Positions 55,695 to 64,000 of a DNA stretch of 64,000 bases are shown one piece after another. Within the stretch, counting starts at the first letter, position 1. Each line of letters opens with the position of its first letter. The notes beneath the pieces were generated by a model. It did no database searches, had not been told where the DNA came from, and saw nothing but the letters and a program-made list of their open reading frames with translations. The DNA is from CADEED01 sp041395625 (GTDB taxonomy: Bacteria > Pseudomonadota > Gammaproteobacteria > Steroidobacterales > Steroidobacteraceae): assembly GCA_041395625.1 (NCBI GenBank), contig JAWLAE010000002.1, forward strand, positions 1,178,001-1,242,000. Direction: 5' to 3'. The position numbers and the translations under genes are program-made.

Positions 55695-56608
55695 TGGCGG
55701 GTGCTAACAGGCTGGGCGAGGCTACTGAGCACGAAGGCCGCGAGCTGATCATTGAACCGCGCGGGCTCCTCCAGAAAGGGTGAATGACCGGAATCAGCGA
55801 ACACGACCCGTCGCGCGTCGGCGACCTGTGCGACGAGCGCGCGGCCCAGGCCATCCGGTGCACTCGGGTCCTTGCCACCGACGAGTAACAGTAGTGGCAC
55901 CCGAATGTCGGGAATGACACCCACGTTGTCCAGCGGGCGGGTGAACATCGAACGCCGCGCATAGGGCGGCAGCATCAGGGCAATGACTGTCGCTCGCTCG
56001 TACCAAGCCTCCGGCATTTGCCGCGCGGTGAGTAGTTTCGCAGTGAAGCGCGCGGCGGCGATGTTCTCCGTGAGATCAGCACTGAGTTGCCGCTCTCTGT
56101 TGCGCTGGAATGCGGCGGCCAATTGCGGCTCAGGCGCTGGCGGAGGTGGCGTCAGACCTCCATAAGCACCTGTTAGAACGACACCGGCAAGCCCATTGGT
56201 GCCGTAGTGACGGACATAGTCCACCACCACGAGCGTGCCGTACGACCAGCCTACCAACACTGGCCGCGATGCGCCGGTCGCCTGAATCACATGCTGCACG
56301 TCATCCGCCCAGACGCGCGACTCAGTGTACGCCTCGGGCGCCCAAGGCTTACCCGAATTGCCATGGCCTCGCAGATCGAAAGCTATCAGGTAGAACTGCT
56401 CGGCGAGCTTCGAGTCGAGTTGCTCCTCGAAGCTCAGGTGACTTTGCCCAATGCCGTGCACGAAGACGATGGCGGGCTTGGTCCGCTCGCCGACGGTAAC
56501 TACGTTCAGCGGCACGCCTCCGGCGCCCGGCACGACTTGATAGTTGCGCTCGGCGCCCTGCGCCGCGAAACCGACAACCAGAAGAAACGGCAGGAAGATC
56601 AATCGCAT
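55691..56608 (-). CDS. Exported alpha/beta hydrolase
   Basis: This encodes 305 residues from ATG 56608, which begins a signal peptide (MRLIFLPFLLVVGFAAQG). The longer open frame upstream is antisense to the next gene and is not used. The fold is clear: VFVHGIGQS, FDLRGHGNSGKP, nucleophile serine in GWSYGTLV, the aspartate in GGKDPSAPDG and the histidine in SGHSPF. It resembles esterases and haloperoxidase-like hydrolases. It is divergent from the first DUF1838 gene. Confidence 0.87.
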   Translation of the reverse strand: MRLIFLPFLLVVGFAAQGAERNYQVVPGAGGVPLNVVTVGERTKPAIVFVHGIGQSHLSFEEQLDSKLAEQFYLIAFDLRGHGNSGKPWAPEAYTESRVWADDVQHVIQATGASRPVLVGWSYGTLVVVDYVRHYGTNGLAGVVLTGAYGGLTPPPPAPEPQLAAAFQRNRERQLSADLTENIAAARFTAKLLTARQMPEAWYERATVIALMLPPYARRSMFTRPLDNVGVIPDIRVPLLLLVGGKDPSAPDGLGRALVAQVADARRVVFADSGHSPFLEEPARFNDQLAAFVLSSLAQPVSTRQ

Positions 56609-56712
56609 GGTGCAATCCTCGTTAGCCAGGAGCCTACCGCGTCGGTCGGTTGCGAACAACCTGCGTTGGAGCGGACTGCTCGGCCCAATGCATGCATTCG
56701 GCGTGCACTGTG

Positions 56713-56727
56713 ATACAAATGTTGTAT
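56713..56727. promoter_or_regulatory. ATACAAATGTTGTAT inverted repeat, putative operator
   Basis: ATACAA and TTGTAT are perfect inverted repeats around ATG. The site lies 105 nt before the hydrolase start and 164 nt before the first DUF1838 gene. Nearly the same sequence recurs at 63866-63880, also between divergent genes, so a shared regulator is plausible. Confidence 0.5.
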
Positions 56728-56890
56728 TGTTGACCCATGGGCGATTGGATGAAACTAGCTTCGACCTTTCGCTCGGGGAGCCCGAATATGTTGTTAGTGC
56801 CGACACCGCTGCCCGTGTTTCCCGCCCACACGTCCGATTGTGCCTTTGACGGCCACAATACGGCTTGTGCACGCTGAAGGAGCTGCGTAC

Positions 56891-57748
56891 ATGTCGGTCG
56901 ATCGTCGTCAATTGATCGCGGGGGCCGTCGCCGGGATCCTCTCCGTAGGCGCGGCCCGCGCCGCGACAGTCGCGGCGAAGGCGAGCGCGGCCGCCCAAAT
57001 CGATCCAACGACGATGTTCCGCAAGCTGCGCTTTCGCACCGACGACGGCCTGCTTTTCTGGTGGCTGCAAGGGCCAAAGATCGGGCAGATCGGTGCGACG
57101 CTGACGCCTCTCTACACCAATAGCGTCGGCACGATCCAACGGATCCGTCATCGCGAGGACGGCGGCTTCGATCTCACCTCGCTCGAGATGGTGCTGAACC
57201 TCGATCTGGAGACCGGCGAGCCGCTCGAGTCCTGGCGCAACCCCTACACGGGCGAGACGCTGCCGGTGCGATTCAAGCCACTCGGGCCGTCGGTCGCACA
57301 ATTCCGTGCCGACAACTCCCGCGTCCTGCCCACCGAAATCGGCGGCGCGCGGATGGAATCGAGCACCATTGCGCACCCCCCCATTGTCGTCGCTGACGAT
57401 GTTTTCCAGCGCGACGAGTCGGTTGCCCGCGTGTTCACACCCGGTCGCAAGACGCCATTTGAAGTCAACGATATCGCGGTCTACCACGGCAGCCTCGCCA
57501 ACCTCACAGATACCGCAGTGACTTCCGCCGAAGCTGTCGTGTTCTTTGCCGAGGTCACCGGCTGGCAGCGTTGGATGAACATGGGAGACCGGCCCGGCAA
57601 TCTCACATCGCGCCTCACCGGCCGCAAGGTGCACCGCTATGAGGATCTCCCCGCGACTTGGCGAGCGCAGCTCGCAAGAGTCGCGCCGCAACTGGCCGCC
57701 GATCCGATCGGTGCGCTCGATCGTACCGAAGCCAGGTTCGACCGTTGA
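56891..57748 (+). CDS. Tat-type DUF1838 family protein, paralog 1
   Basis: This encodes 285 residues. The start has a GAAGGAG site eight nt upstream and a twin-arginine leader (DRRQLIAGAVAGILSVGAARA). Shared with the four other paralogs: the NPYTGETL block near residue 115 and the tryptophan-rich region GWQRWMNMGDRPGN near 235, where the usual G-H is G-N. DUF1838 has no assigned function that I know. The Tat leader suggests folding, perhaps with a cofactor, before export. Confidence 0.82.
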   Translation: MSVDRRQLIAGAVAGILSVGAARAATVAAKASAAAQIDPTTMFRKLRFRTDDGLLFWWLQGPKIGQIGATLTPLYTNSVGTIQRIRHREDGGFDLTSLEMVLNLDLETGEPLESWRNPYTGETLPVRFKPLGPSVAQFRADNSRVLPTEIGGARMESSTIAHPPIVVADDVFQRDESVARVFTPGRKTPFEVNDIAVYHGSLANLTDTAVTSAEAVVFFAEVTGWQRWMNMGDRPGNLTSRLTGRKVHRYEDLPATWRAQLARVAPQLAADPIGALDRTEARFDR

Positions 57749-57765
57749 CCCAGCCGCGGGTGCGG

Positions 57766-58719
57766 ATGACAGCAGCACCGTTTCTGGCTGCGGTCTGGTG
57801 CGCCGTCCTGGCCGCCCCGGCCTCGACTGAACCGTTGCGTGACTGCGAAGAATGCCCGGCGCTCGTATCGATCCCCGCAGGCGACTTCACGATGGGCGCC
57901 GAGCTCGCTGAATCGAAGCGCCTTGGCCTGCCCGACTACTGGGCAACCCGCGAACAACCCACGCATCGAGTCGTGATCCAGCGCGGGTTCAGCATCGGGC
58001 AGTACGAAATTACACGTGCCGAGTTCGCCGCTTTCGCCACTGAGACTGGCTACTCACCTGAACAGGGATGCTGGCAGTTCGTTGGAACCGAATGGCTGTT
58101 CGACGCCAGCCGCAGCTGGCGCGACCCGAAGATCGACACCAGTGACGACCACCCTGTCACATGCATCAACTGGCACGACGCCAACGCATACGCCTTGTGG
58201 CTAACCAGAAAGACGGGCTACAACTATCGGCTGCCCAGTGAAGCGGAGTGGGAGTACGTCGCCCGCGCGGGCACTCGTACGGCTTATTGGTTCGGCGATT
58301 CGGCCGACGAGATCTGTCGCTACGTCAACCTCGGTGACCTGACAACCCAGGATGCATTCGGCTGGGATAAAACGGAAATCAAGTACGCCAAGATGGACAA
58401 CTGGAAGGGCCAGCCCTGTCGCGATGGCTATCCGACCATGGCACCGGTGCAGAAGACGGTCGCCAATCCGTTTGGCGTGCACGGACTACTAGGCAATGCG
58501 AACGAATGGGTGGCTGATTGCTGGAACGACGACCACACGACGGCACCGGCAACGCAGGAGGCGCGTCTCGGCGGCAGCGACTGTGGGTTGCGCGTGATGC
58601 GCGGACAAGGCTGGACCGCGATTGCCGCGAGCACGCGGTCCGCGTTTCGATTGAAGATGGCGGCGACCGACCGACGATTCACCTTCGGCTTCCGCGTGCT
58701 ACGCGAGCTCGCGGATTGA
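57766..58719 (+). CDS. Exported formylglycine-generating-enzyme-like (SUMF1) protein
   Basis: This encodes 317 residues with a signal peptide. The FGE-sulfatase fold is evident: IPAGDFTMGA, GQYEITRAEFAAFA, HPVTCINWHDANAYALWLTRKTGYNYRLPSEAEWEYVARAG, NANEWVADC and FGFRVLRE. The RGGSW-type block that precedes the active-site cysteines in true FGEs reads RGQGWTAIAASTRSAFR here, without cysteine. It may be a binding protein or act on another substrate. It begins 17 nt after DUF1838 paralog 1 and is probably in its operon. Confidence 0.85.
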   Translation: MTAAPFLAAVWCAVLAAPASTEPLRDCEECPALVSIPAGDFTMGAELAESKRLGLPDYWATREQPTHRVVIQRGFSIGQYEITRAEFAAFATETGYSPEQGCWQFVGTEWLFDASRSWRDPKIDTSDDHPVTCINWHDANAYALWLTRKTGYNYRLPSEAEWEYVARAGTRTAYWFGDSADEICRYVNLGDLTTQDAFGWDKTEIKYAKMDNWKGQPCRDGYPTMAPVQKTVANPFGVHGLLGNANEWVADCWNDDHTTAPATQEARLGGSDCGLRVMRGQGWTAIAASTRSAFRLKMAATDRRFTFGFRVLRELAD

Positions 58720-58747
58720 GCCAGTCGGAGCGCAGCCTACCTTCTTG

Positions 58748-59647
58748 TCACTTGGGCTCTGAAGCCAGCGCGCCTCGCGGATCGTCCAGCACATCAGGGT
58801 GACGGCGGCGCGTCATGGCAAGGAACTCCGGTGGACACTCGGACCAGCTCGCCGCTTTGGCGCCGTAACCGCTGTCGAGCGTGTGCCCACGGATGTCTGC
58901 CATCTGCATCCACGGCCGCCAACTGGTCAACGCAGTGTACGAGTAGTCGGCAGGCACTGACACGCTGGACTTGCGGGCCAGGTCTGCTGCGCGCGCCTGC
59001 CAGAGCATCCACTCGCGATAGTAGATTGTCGCCGGTGCTGAGCGGTCGGGATGAACGCGGCCATACTCGTTAGCACGTACGACGACTTGCTCGCCGGTTG
59101 CGGTCGCCGGTTCCAGCGAGCGAATCAAGTGCACGGAAGATCGAGGCACGAACTGAGCGGCACCGCTACCGCCCTGCGGCGGATCGAACTCCTCCCATTC
59201 GTCGAGCGCAACGGCGAATCGTGCCCTCACAGGTCCGAAGCGGTACGCCGGCACAGGCACGGTGCGGCCGCTGCCCGGCATCGTGACGGTGTCGAGCAGC
59301 TCACCGGACAGCGGATCCGTGTAATGCGCCACCTCCAGCACCGTCGCCTCGTAGACGTCATCCGCGACGCGCTCGAAACGCTGCACGGCCCCCGCAAGCA
59401 CGCCACAAAGCGGTGTGACATCACCGTCTATGACGGTCGAGCGTTGCGAGCGCAGCCAACCGTAGGTGAGTGCGCCGTCCGTGCGGCCACGCATCCGCAC
59501 GAAGGCCTCGAGCAGCGCCGGCCCGCGCAGCGCGTTAGCGACGGCGGCTGCGCGCGCAGTGGCGAAGGGCTGCGCCCATGCGGAATCTCGTGCAGCACCG
59601 ATCGCCAGCAACCCGGCGCTGCCTGCCAGCACTTCACGTCGGTTCAT
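58748..59647 (-). CDS. Tat-type DUF1838 family protein, paralog 2
   Basis: This encodes 299 residues with a leader NRREVLAGSAGLLAIGAA. The shared blocks are DPLSGELL and SWRPWMQMADIRGHTL, the latter with the full W-M-x-M and G-H pattern. It is on the opposite strand to paralogs 1 and 3-5 and faces the FGE-like gene. Divergent from paralog 3 across 274 nt. Confidence 0.82.
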   Translation of the reverse strand: MNRREVLAGSAGLLAIGAARDSAWAQPFATARAAAVANALRGPALLEAFVRMRGRTDGALTYGWLRSQRSTVIDGDVTPLCGVLAGAVQRFERVADDVYEATVLEVAHYTDPLSGELLDTVTMPGSGRTVPVPAYRFGPVRARFAVALDEWEEFDPPQGGSGAAQFVPRSSVHLIRSLEPATATGEQVVVRANEYGRVHPDRSAPATIYYREWMLWQARAADLARKSSVSVPADYSYTALTSWRPWMQMADIRGHTLDSGYGAKAASWSECPPEFLAMTRRRHPDVLDDPRGALASEPK

Positions 59648-59921
59648 GAGCCTGCCTGGACCGCAATACTTAAGCCCGCAAGCCTGATCTCTATCTTGTT
59701 CAACAGCGCATCTCCTGCAGGGACTCGTGCATTCTGCTCCGCCGCCAACACTGCCTCATGCATTGTTGCTATGGTGTTGGAATCTCAACGCATTGGACCC
59801 CCGTGGGCGCCTGGCGAGCCAATCGACCATACCTCTCGCTGTCGCCGTCACGATGCAGCCTGCGCATGGGGTAGCTTGCAATACTAATGACGGGCCCCGG
59901 CAATCAAGTGACAATGGCAAT

Positions 59922-60812
59922 ATGATCGATTCGACCCGCCGTCTGCTGCTGACACATGCGCCGCTGGCTGCGGGGTGGGCTGCCTTCGGCACGCCGACGG
60001 ACGCCGCTATCAGGCACTCGTCCGTCCGGCCACTCGACGACGGCTTCATCGACTTCGCAGACGCGCGCGAAAAATTTCGGGCCCTGTTCCGCTTCGAGCG
60101 CGACCTGCGCGACGAAGCCACGGCACTCAGCACTTACCAGTTTCTGGTCTACGCGTTGCCACAAGACGAGCGACCACTGCCCATCGTTCGATTCGAAGGC
60201 ATGGAGTTTTCCTATTTCCGCAGGGTCGGCGACCTCACCTGGCGCATCCACGCTCACAATCTGAGCTACCCGCGCGATATTGAGACCGGTCGCTATACCG
60301 CAAGCGTCCGCAACCCGTTTACTGGCGCAACGCTCGCGGTGCAGCCGATGCGGCTGCTGAACGATCCCGGCGTGCTGCAGTCGCCGCGCGGCTATCTGCC
60401 GCTCGATGCCAATGCCATCCGCTGGCTCGACACCTACCTGGTCATGCGCGTCGAAGGCGAGCTGGTGAAGTCCGAGCACATTCGACCGACGCCAGATGGC
60501 TGGCCGAAGATGTTCATCGAAAGCTCGGTGAGCAGCGTTGCCAAGCGTGATTTCGACGATCCCAAGGTCACTTCACTGCAATATCAAACGTCGGGCTTCT
60601 ATGTCTTTCCGTTTCCTGAGTGGATGCGGATGGGCGAAACGCGTGGCCACATGTTGGGTGCCTGGAGCGGTCGCAAGATTCGCGAACCCGGCAACTTGCC
60701 ACGGGAATTCCTGGCGCGGGCACGCGTGGAAGACGCGGAGCTGCTCGAACCGAGATGGGGCGAGCTGGCGCGTCCAGTTCCAAGCGCCCTGCAGGACGCG
60801 CTCAACGGTTGA
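59922..60812 (+). CDS. DUF1838 family protein, paralog 3
   Basis: This encodes 296 residues from ATG 59922 with a short leader containing TRRLLL. The DUF1838 blocks are NPFTGATL and FPEWMRMGETRGHMLGAW. The ribosome site is weak. Compared with the others it has a longer insertion around residue 180 (ANAIRWLDTYLVMRVEGELVKSEHI). The frame extends upstream of 59922, but only this start gives a leader. Confidence 0.8.
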   Translation: MIDSTRRLLLTHAPLAAGWAAFGTPTDAAIRHSSVRPLDDGFIDFADAREKFRALFRFERDLRDEATALSTYQFLVYALPQDERPLPIVRFEGMEFSYFRRVGDLTWRIHAHNLSYPRDIETGRYTASVRNPFTGATLAVQPMRLLNDPGVLQSPRGYLPLDANAIRWLDTYLVMRVEGELVKSEHIRPTPDGWPKMFIESSVSSVAKRDFDDPKVTSLQYQTSGFYVFPFPEWMRMGETRGHMLGAWSGRKIREPGNLPREFLARARVEDAELLEPRWGELARPVPSALQDALNG

Positions 60813-60917
60813 AGCGCCGGCCTGTTCACGACACACGAGTTGTGATTGGCGAAGATCTGCGGCCAGTTCGCGAAAATGCCCTTGGCGCCGCATTGCAGGA
60901 AGCGAGAACATCGCACC

Positions 60918-61775
60918 ATGTCCATTACGTCCCGACTGTCGCGCAGGCACGCGCTGACTGGCTTTGGTTTGCTCACCTTGGGTACGCCGGCTCTGGCTCA
61001 CTTAGCGCGGGCCAGCGTACCGGCCGTGCCCCGCACGCCGAACGACTCCACTTTGCTCGACGTGTTCGTTCGAATGCGTTCGTCGCCTGACGGCGCGACC
61101 GTCCGCTGGATCTATTCGGGCGTGCTGGTCGGCAAGCTCGAGGGCGAAGTCGCTGTGCCACTCACGCGCATCGAGGGCATGAGTCGCACTCGGGCGATCG
61201 CGCGCAGCGACGGCGCCTGGGACTGGCACCTCGACGAAGCAGGCTACTACTGCGACCTGGCATCCGGCCAGGTCCTCGAGAAGTGGCTGAACCCGCTCAC
61301 CGGCCATCAAGTTGCACCAGTGCACTACCGTTCGGCGCAACGTTTGATATTCCGGGACGACGCAGTACTGCCAGCGGCCGAGATGCCACCCGGCGCGAAG
61401 TTCCGCGGCGAAATCACGCAACTCGCCAGTATCGCGGGGATACTCGCGTTGACCGAGGATCTGTACGTCAGTATCGATGCACGCGCGGCGACTGACACCC
61501 AGCCTGCCCGCCCGCGCCGGTTGGCGGCGTCGTTGGCGACATTCACGACGACCTTGGCACAGCTCGCGCAACCGCGCGATCAGTGGGTCGACTGCCAGTT
61601 CACCTACACAACGCTGAACAGTTTCGTGGGTTGGCTGGGCATGTCAGACATGGCCGGCATCCAGAACATGCGACTGGTCGGTGTCAAGTGTCGCGTCGAT
61701 GACGATGCGGCCGTGCCAACCTGGCTGCGAGAGCGCCTGACAAAAGAACACCCGGATCTGTTGAACCCTCTATGA
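60918..61775 (+). CDS. Tat-type DUF1838 family protein, paralog 4
   Basis: This encodes 285 residues with a leader SRRHALTGFGLLTLGTPALA. The NPLTGHQV block is kept. The C-terminal block is divergent (FVGWLGMSDMAGIQNMRL): the M-x-M tryptophan neighbourhood survives in part, but the G-H pair is gone. It is 105 nt after paralog 3 and overlaps paralog 5 by four nt. Confidence 0.8.
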   Translation: MSITSRLSRRHALTGFGLLTLGTPALAHLARASVPAVPRTPNDSTLLDVFVRMRSSPDGATVRWIYSGVLVGKLEGEVAVPLTRIEGMSRTRAIARSDGAWDWHLDEAGYYCDLASGQVLEKWLNPLTGHQVAPVHYRSAQRLIFRDDAVLPAAEMPPGAKFRGEITQLASIAGILALTEDLYVSIDARAATDTQPARPRRLAASLATFTTTLAQLAQPRDQWVDCQFTYTTLNSFVGWLGMSDMAGIQNMRLVGVKCRVDDDAAVPTWLRERLTKEHPDLLNPL

Positions 61776-62755
61776 AACCGGACTCGCTGCTCGACCGTCG
61801 ATCTGTCATAGCTGGCTTTGGGCTGGCCGCACTGTTGGCTGCACCGCGCACTACGCATGCCGCGACAGTACCAGCTGGGTTGAAATCCGGAGCGATCGAT
61901 CTCACAACGCCTGCCGGTAACGTACTGGCGCTCGCAAAAATCACGGCAACGCTGGAACCCGACAGTCACACCCACGGTTGGTACAGCGGCGTACTGATGG
62001 GCGTCGTGCCTGGTGAAGCCGTGCGCGAACTCGTCGGCATTATTGGCATGAGCACACAGCGCTTGCGGCCGGTGCCGGAACAAGGCGGCTACCAACTCCT
62101 GCAAAAAGAGTGCGGCTTTTTTGCCGATCTCGGATCCGGTCGCATCCTGGAACGATGGACCAACCCGTACCTCAATGAGGAGGTTGAGCCTTTCCACATC
62201 GCGAACCCCGCGGTGAACCGCTGGATTCTGCCAGTCGTTCGCGAAGAGCGATTCTACGATCGCGCCGACGGCTCGACGCCGGCGCCGCGGCCTTTCGTAC
62301 TGCCGTGGCAAAGGGCTGGTGACCGTCTGATGCTGGAGCAGCGCTCGCATTTCTGGGCCCAGAATCCGCTCGACCCCGCCATCTGGAAGCGCGAGAGCAG
62401 TGGCGTACGGATTCAGGTCTCGGACATGCTGAGCTACAGCGCGAGTTGGGCCGACGTGGCAGACCCGAGCAAGAACCACGTCAACCACGCTGGGCATTGG
62501 GTGCACGTGCGCCCCTGGCAACCGTGGATGCTGATGGGCGCGCATCCAGGCCACTGTCTTTACAGCGCGATGACTGGCAGCGCAGCAACGCTCACGGAAG
62601 TGCCGGCACACATCGCCGAGGTTGTTAGCGCCAGGCTACCGGAATTTCTCGTGCCACCGCAGGAAGTACAGCGCAGTGAACCGAGCATGGTTCGGTTCAA
62701 GCGGGAGCGGAAGCCTGCCGTAAGCGCAACAGCGCCACCCGATTCGGCAGACTGA
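61772..62755 (+). CDS. Tat-type DUF1838 family protein, paralog 5
   Basis: This encodes 327 residues with a leader DRRSVIAGFGLAALLAAP. The blocks are NPYLNEEV and RPWQPWMLMGAHPGHCLYS, the best match to the shared C-terminal pattern with paralog 2. Its start overlaps paralog 4's stop (ATGA). Its last 59 nt overlap the end of the convergent LytTR gene. Confidence 0.82.
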   Translation: MKPDSLLDRRSVIAGFGLAALLAAPRTTHAATVPAGLKSGAIDLTTPAGNVLALAKITATLEPDSHTHGWYSGVLMGVVPGEAVRELVGIIGMSTQRLRPVPEQGGYQLLQKECGFFADLGSGRILERWTNPYLNEEVEPFHIANPAVNRWILPVVREERFYDRADGSTPAPRPFVLPWQRAGDRLMLEQRSHFWAQNPLDPAIWKRESSGVRIQVSDMLSYSASWADVADPSKNHVNHAGHWVHVRPWQPWMLMGAHPGHCLYSAMTGSAATLTEVPAHIAEVVSARLPEFLVPPQEVQRSEPSMVRFKRERKPAVSATAPPDSAD

Positions 62756-63653
62756 CGCGCAGCCGCTCACCAGTGATCAGCACGACATGGGTTTTTCGAC
62801 CGCGATCCTCGACAGCCTGGATACCGTCGATGCTCACCCAAGCGGATCGGTGGATCTGGATACCGCGCAATGTTCTCAATTCTTCCAGCGCATCACCAAA
62901 GCGGTAGTAAACAAGTTCCTTGCCCCGTCGGCTGTGCACGTGAATGTAGTGGTCTTCGGCCTCGACGGCGACCAACTCGGACACATTCAAACCTGCCAAA
63001 CGATCGAGTCGTTGAAGGAACCTCGGCTTAGGTGCGGACGCAGCGTCGGTCGAGAGTTCGGCGGTCGCGAGCGAATCGTCGGCGCTGTCTTCGCTGGTCT
63101 CGCCCGCTAGCGCCGTCGCGAGCCGGCTCAGGCGCGGCAACCCGTAGAATCGCTCGAGAAAATAGTTGCCGAGCAGCCAGAATGGCAGCCCGGGCAGCGC
63201 CGCGATAAACAACGCGCGCAGATAGGCGAGGTCCGTCAAGTCTCGTTCAATCAGGAAATAGGCCCGCACGACCGGCGTGACGTCGACCAATCCAACTTGA
63301 AGAAAACCAGCCAGCAGCCACGGACAGTACAGACTGGACGCTGCGACATTGAGCAGAAACCCGGACACAATCAACAGCCATGGCCACGGTTGCCAGCCCC
63401 GCAGTGACCAGCCTACGAAGCGAGAAAACAGATCGGACAACCACCAAGAGGTCATGCACACAAGCGCCCAAATCAGAACAGACGCGGGCCGTGTCATCTC
63501 AGCACCTATGCCAGCACTGTTCAGTCCTAACGGCAACGCCAGCATCAGCGGCGGAATCAGATAGAAGCTGAACCACGCCGCAGAACCGATCGTCGGAACG
63601 CCCAATATCCTCCTGGCGGGTCGCGAAACCGCCAACGTATCAGGTATGGTCAC
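62697..63653 (-). CDS. Membrane-bound LytTR-family transcription regulator
   Basis: This encodes 318 residues from a GTG with an AGGAG site six nt upstream. About four membrane helices fill residues 20-190 (AWFSFYLIPPLMLALPLG; LIWALVCMTSWWLSDLF; PWLLIVSGFLLNVAASSL; LPGLPFWLLGNYFLE). A LytTR DNA-binding domain ends the protein (VSELVAVEAEDHYIHVHSRRGKELVYYRFGDAL... IQIHRSAWVSIDGIQAVE). There is no receiver domain, so it should sense through the membrane itself. It is the likely local regulator of the DUF1838 locus and of the gene at the right edge. Confidence 0.88.
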   Translation of the reverse strand: MTIPDTLAVSRPARRILGVPTIGSAAWFSFYLIPPLMLALPLGLNSAGIGAEMTRPASVLIWALVCMTSWWLSDLFSRFVGWSLRGWQPWPWLLIVSGFLLNVAASSLYCPWLLAGFLQVGLVDVTPVVRAYFLIERDLTDLAYLRALFIAALPGLPFWLLGNYFLERFYGLPRLSRLATALAGETSEDSADDSLATAELSTDAASAPKPRFLQRLDRLAGLNVSELVAVEAEDHYIHVHSRRGKELVYYRFGDALEELRTLRGIQIHRSAWVSIDGIQAVEDRGRKTHVVLITGERLRVSLPNRVALLRLRQASAPA

Positions 63654-63865
63654 CTTGCACTCCTGGCAACAGAAAACATGGGAGAAAAAGTAGGTGGCCA
63701 CGCTCTTGTTGTCAATTGGGCGTCGTTTCGCGTAGCGCGAACTCCGATTCACGTAATAAGCGCACTGGCACACGAAAGCAGGCCGAAGGCGTTTTGGGCC
63801 GCCGATAGGCTACAGACACGCGGTAACACGCGATTCGGGCAGCCATGCGCTCGAGGTGCTGCACC

Positions 63866-63880
63866 ATACAGATGTTGTAT
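63866..63880. promoter_or_regulatory. ATACAGATGTTGTAT, second copy of putative operator
   Basis: This matches the site at 56713 except for one base, and both are followed by TG. It lies 78 nt before the partial gene at 63958 and 213 nt before the LytTR gene start. Two copies at the two ends of the locus suggest co-regulation. Confidence 0.5.
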
Positions 63881-63957
63881 TGGCAGCGCGCTAACTGCTG
63901 GGTGTAGCCTAGCAACTGACTGTTACTTATACGAATTTTTGATCTGGGGAGTTGCGA

Positions 63958-64000
63958 ATGATCATTAAAACTGTGGCGATCGGCGTCGTGGGCCTTCTGC
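63958..64000 (+). CDS. Start of a gene cut by the window end
   Basis: An ATG at 63958 follows a GGGGA ribosome site by eight nt. The 14 visible residues (MIIKTVAIGVVGLL) look like the start of a signal peptide or membrane helix. The rest lies outside the window, so the product is unknown. Confidence 0.55.
   Translation, partial: MIIKTVAIGVVGLL

Noticed and set aside
56609..57778. Long upstream extension of the hydrolase frame (to 57778)
   Set aside because: It is antisense to the first DUF1838 gene; the ATG at 56608 gives a signal peptide and normal hydrolase length.
59751..59770. Third copy of the ATACA-N-ATGTTGTAT site between paralogs 2 and 3
   Set aside because: The region ATGCATTGTTGCTATG aligns only with gaps and lacks the inverted symmetry.

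Overview
The window is chromosomal DNA of a high-GC Gram-negative bacterium. Outer-membrane receptors, an Omp85-type barrel, LptF-like and Arn lipid A enzymes and a tripartite RND pump all point to a diderm. The gene set fits a gammaproteobacterium on the Xanthomonadales/Nevskiales/Steroidobacteraceae side; that placement is inference from gene content. I saw no rRNA or tRNA gene and no CRISPR array.

Layout. 0-3.6 kb: the end of a membrane GGDEF diguanylate cyclase and an exported S9 peptidase. 3.6-5.8 kb: no intact gene. It holds two copies of a stem-rich repeat of about 190 nt, the second split by a decayed IS110-family insertion sequence. 5.8-19.5 kb: mostly housekeeping genes (exported amidohydrolase, typA, membrane and TPR proteins, cyclophilin, modB-modC without modA, a YebC-family protein, a DOMON-like/NamZ pair, exported MsrA and MsrB, an FAD monooxygenase). 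19.5-26.8 kb, minus strand: formaldehyde detoxification (S-formylglutathione hydrolase, class III alcohol dehydrogenase), a GAF-GGDEF-EAL protein, a 2OG-Fe(II) oxygenase-like protein and a large M14 peptidase. 27-39 kb: DgkA, a PAP2 phosphatase, then a tightly overlapping run PepSY protein - response regulator - histidine kinase - outer-membrane factor - adaptor - RND pump, followed by an ArnT-like transferase. 39-44.8 kb, minus strand: ECF sigma - FecR - STN/TonB receptor - Omp85-like barrel, a cell-surface signalling operon. 45-54.7 kb: a putative barrel protein, a PAP2 phosphatase and a complete aminoarabinose (arn) operon in which ArnA is split into two genes, ending in an LptF/LptG-like gene. 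55.5-63.7 kb: five paralogous Tat-type DUF1838 proteins with an alpha/beta hydrolase, a formylglycine-generating-enzyme-like protein lacking catalytic cysteines, and a membrane-bound LytTR regulator. A new reading frame starts at the right edge.

Cooperation. Much of 28-55 kb concerns the envelope and lipid A. The PmrAB/QseBC-like pair has a CTAAG-N6-CTAAG direct repeat before its operon. DgkA, two PAP2 enzymes, two ArnT-like transferases and the arn genes could act together in phospholipid and lipid A remodelling. The right end looks like a self-contained accessory locus of unknown function built on DUF1838 proteins.

Most notable. (1) The repeat at 3624-3812 and 4347-5826: its inner sequence is conserved, its outer stem differs in sequence between copies but stays paired, and the stem mismatches I checked are G-U wobbles on one strand, as expected of an RNA. 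(2) The IS110 remnant sits in the loop of copy 2 and keeps a possible guide-RNA region. (3) The five-paralog DUF1838 locus, with a shared ATACA-N-ATGTTGTAT site at both ends.
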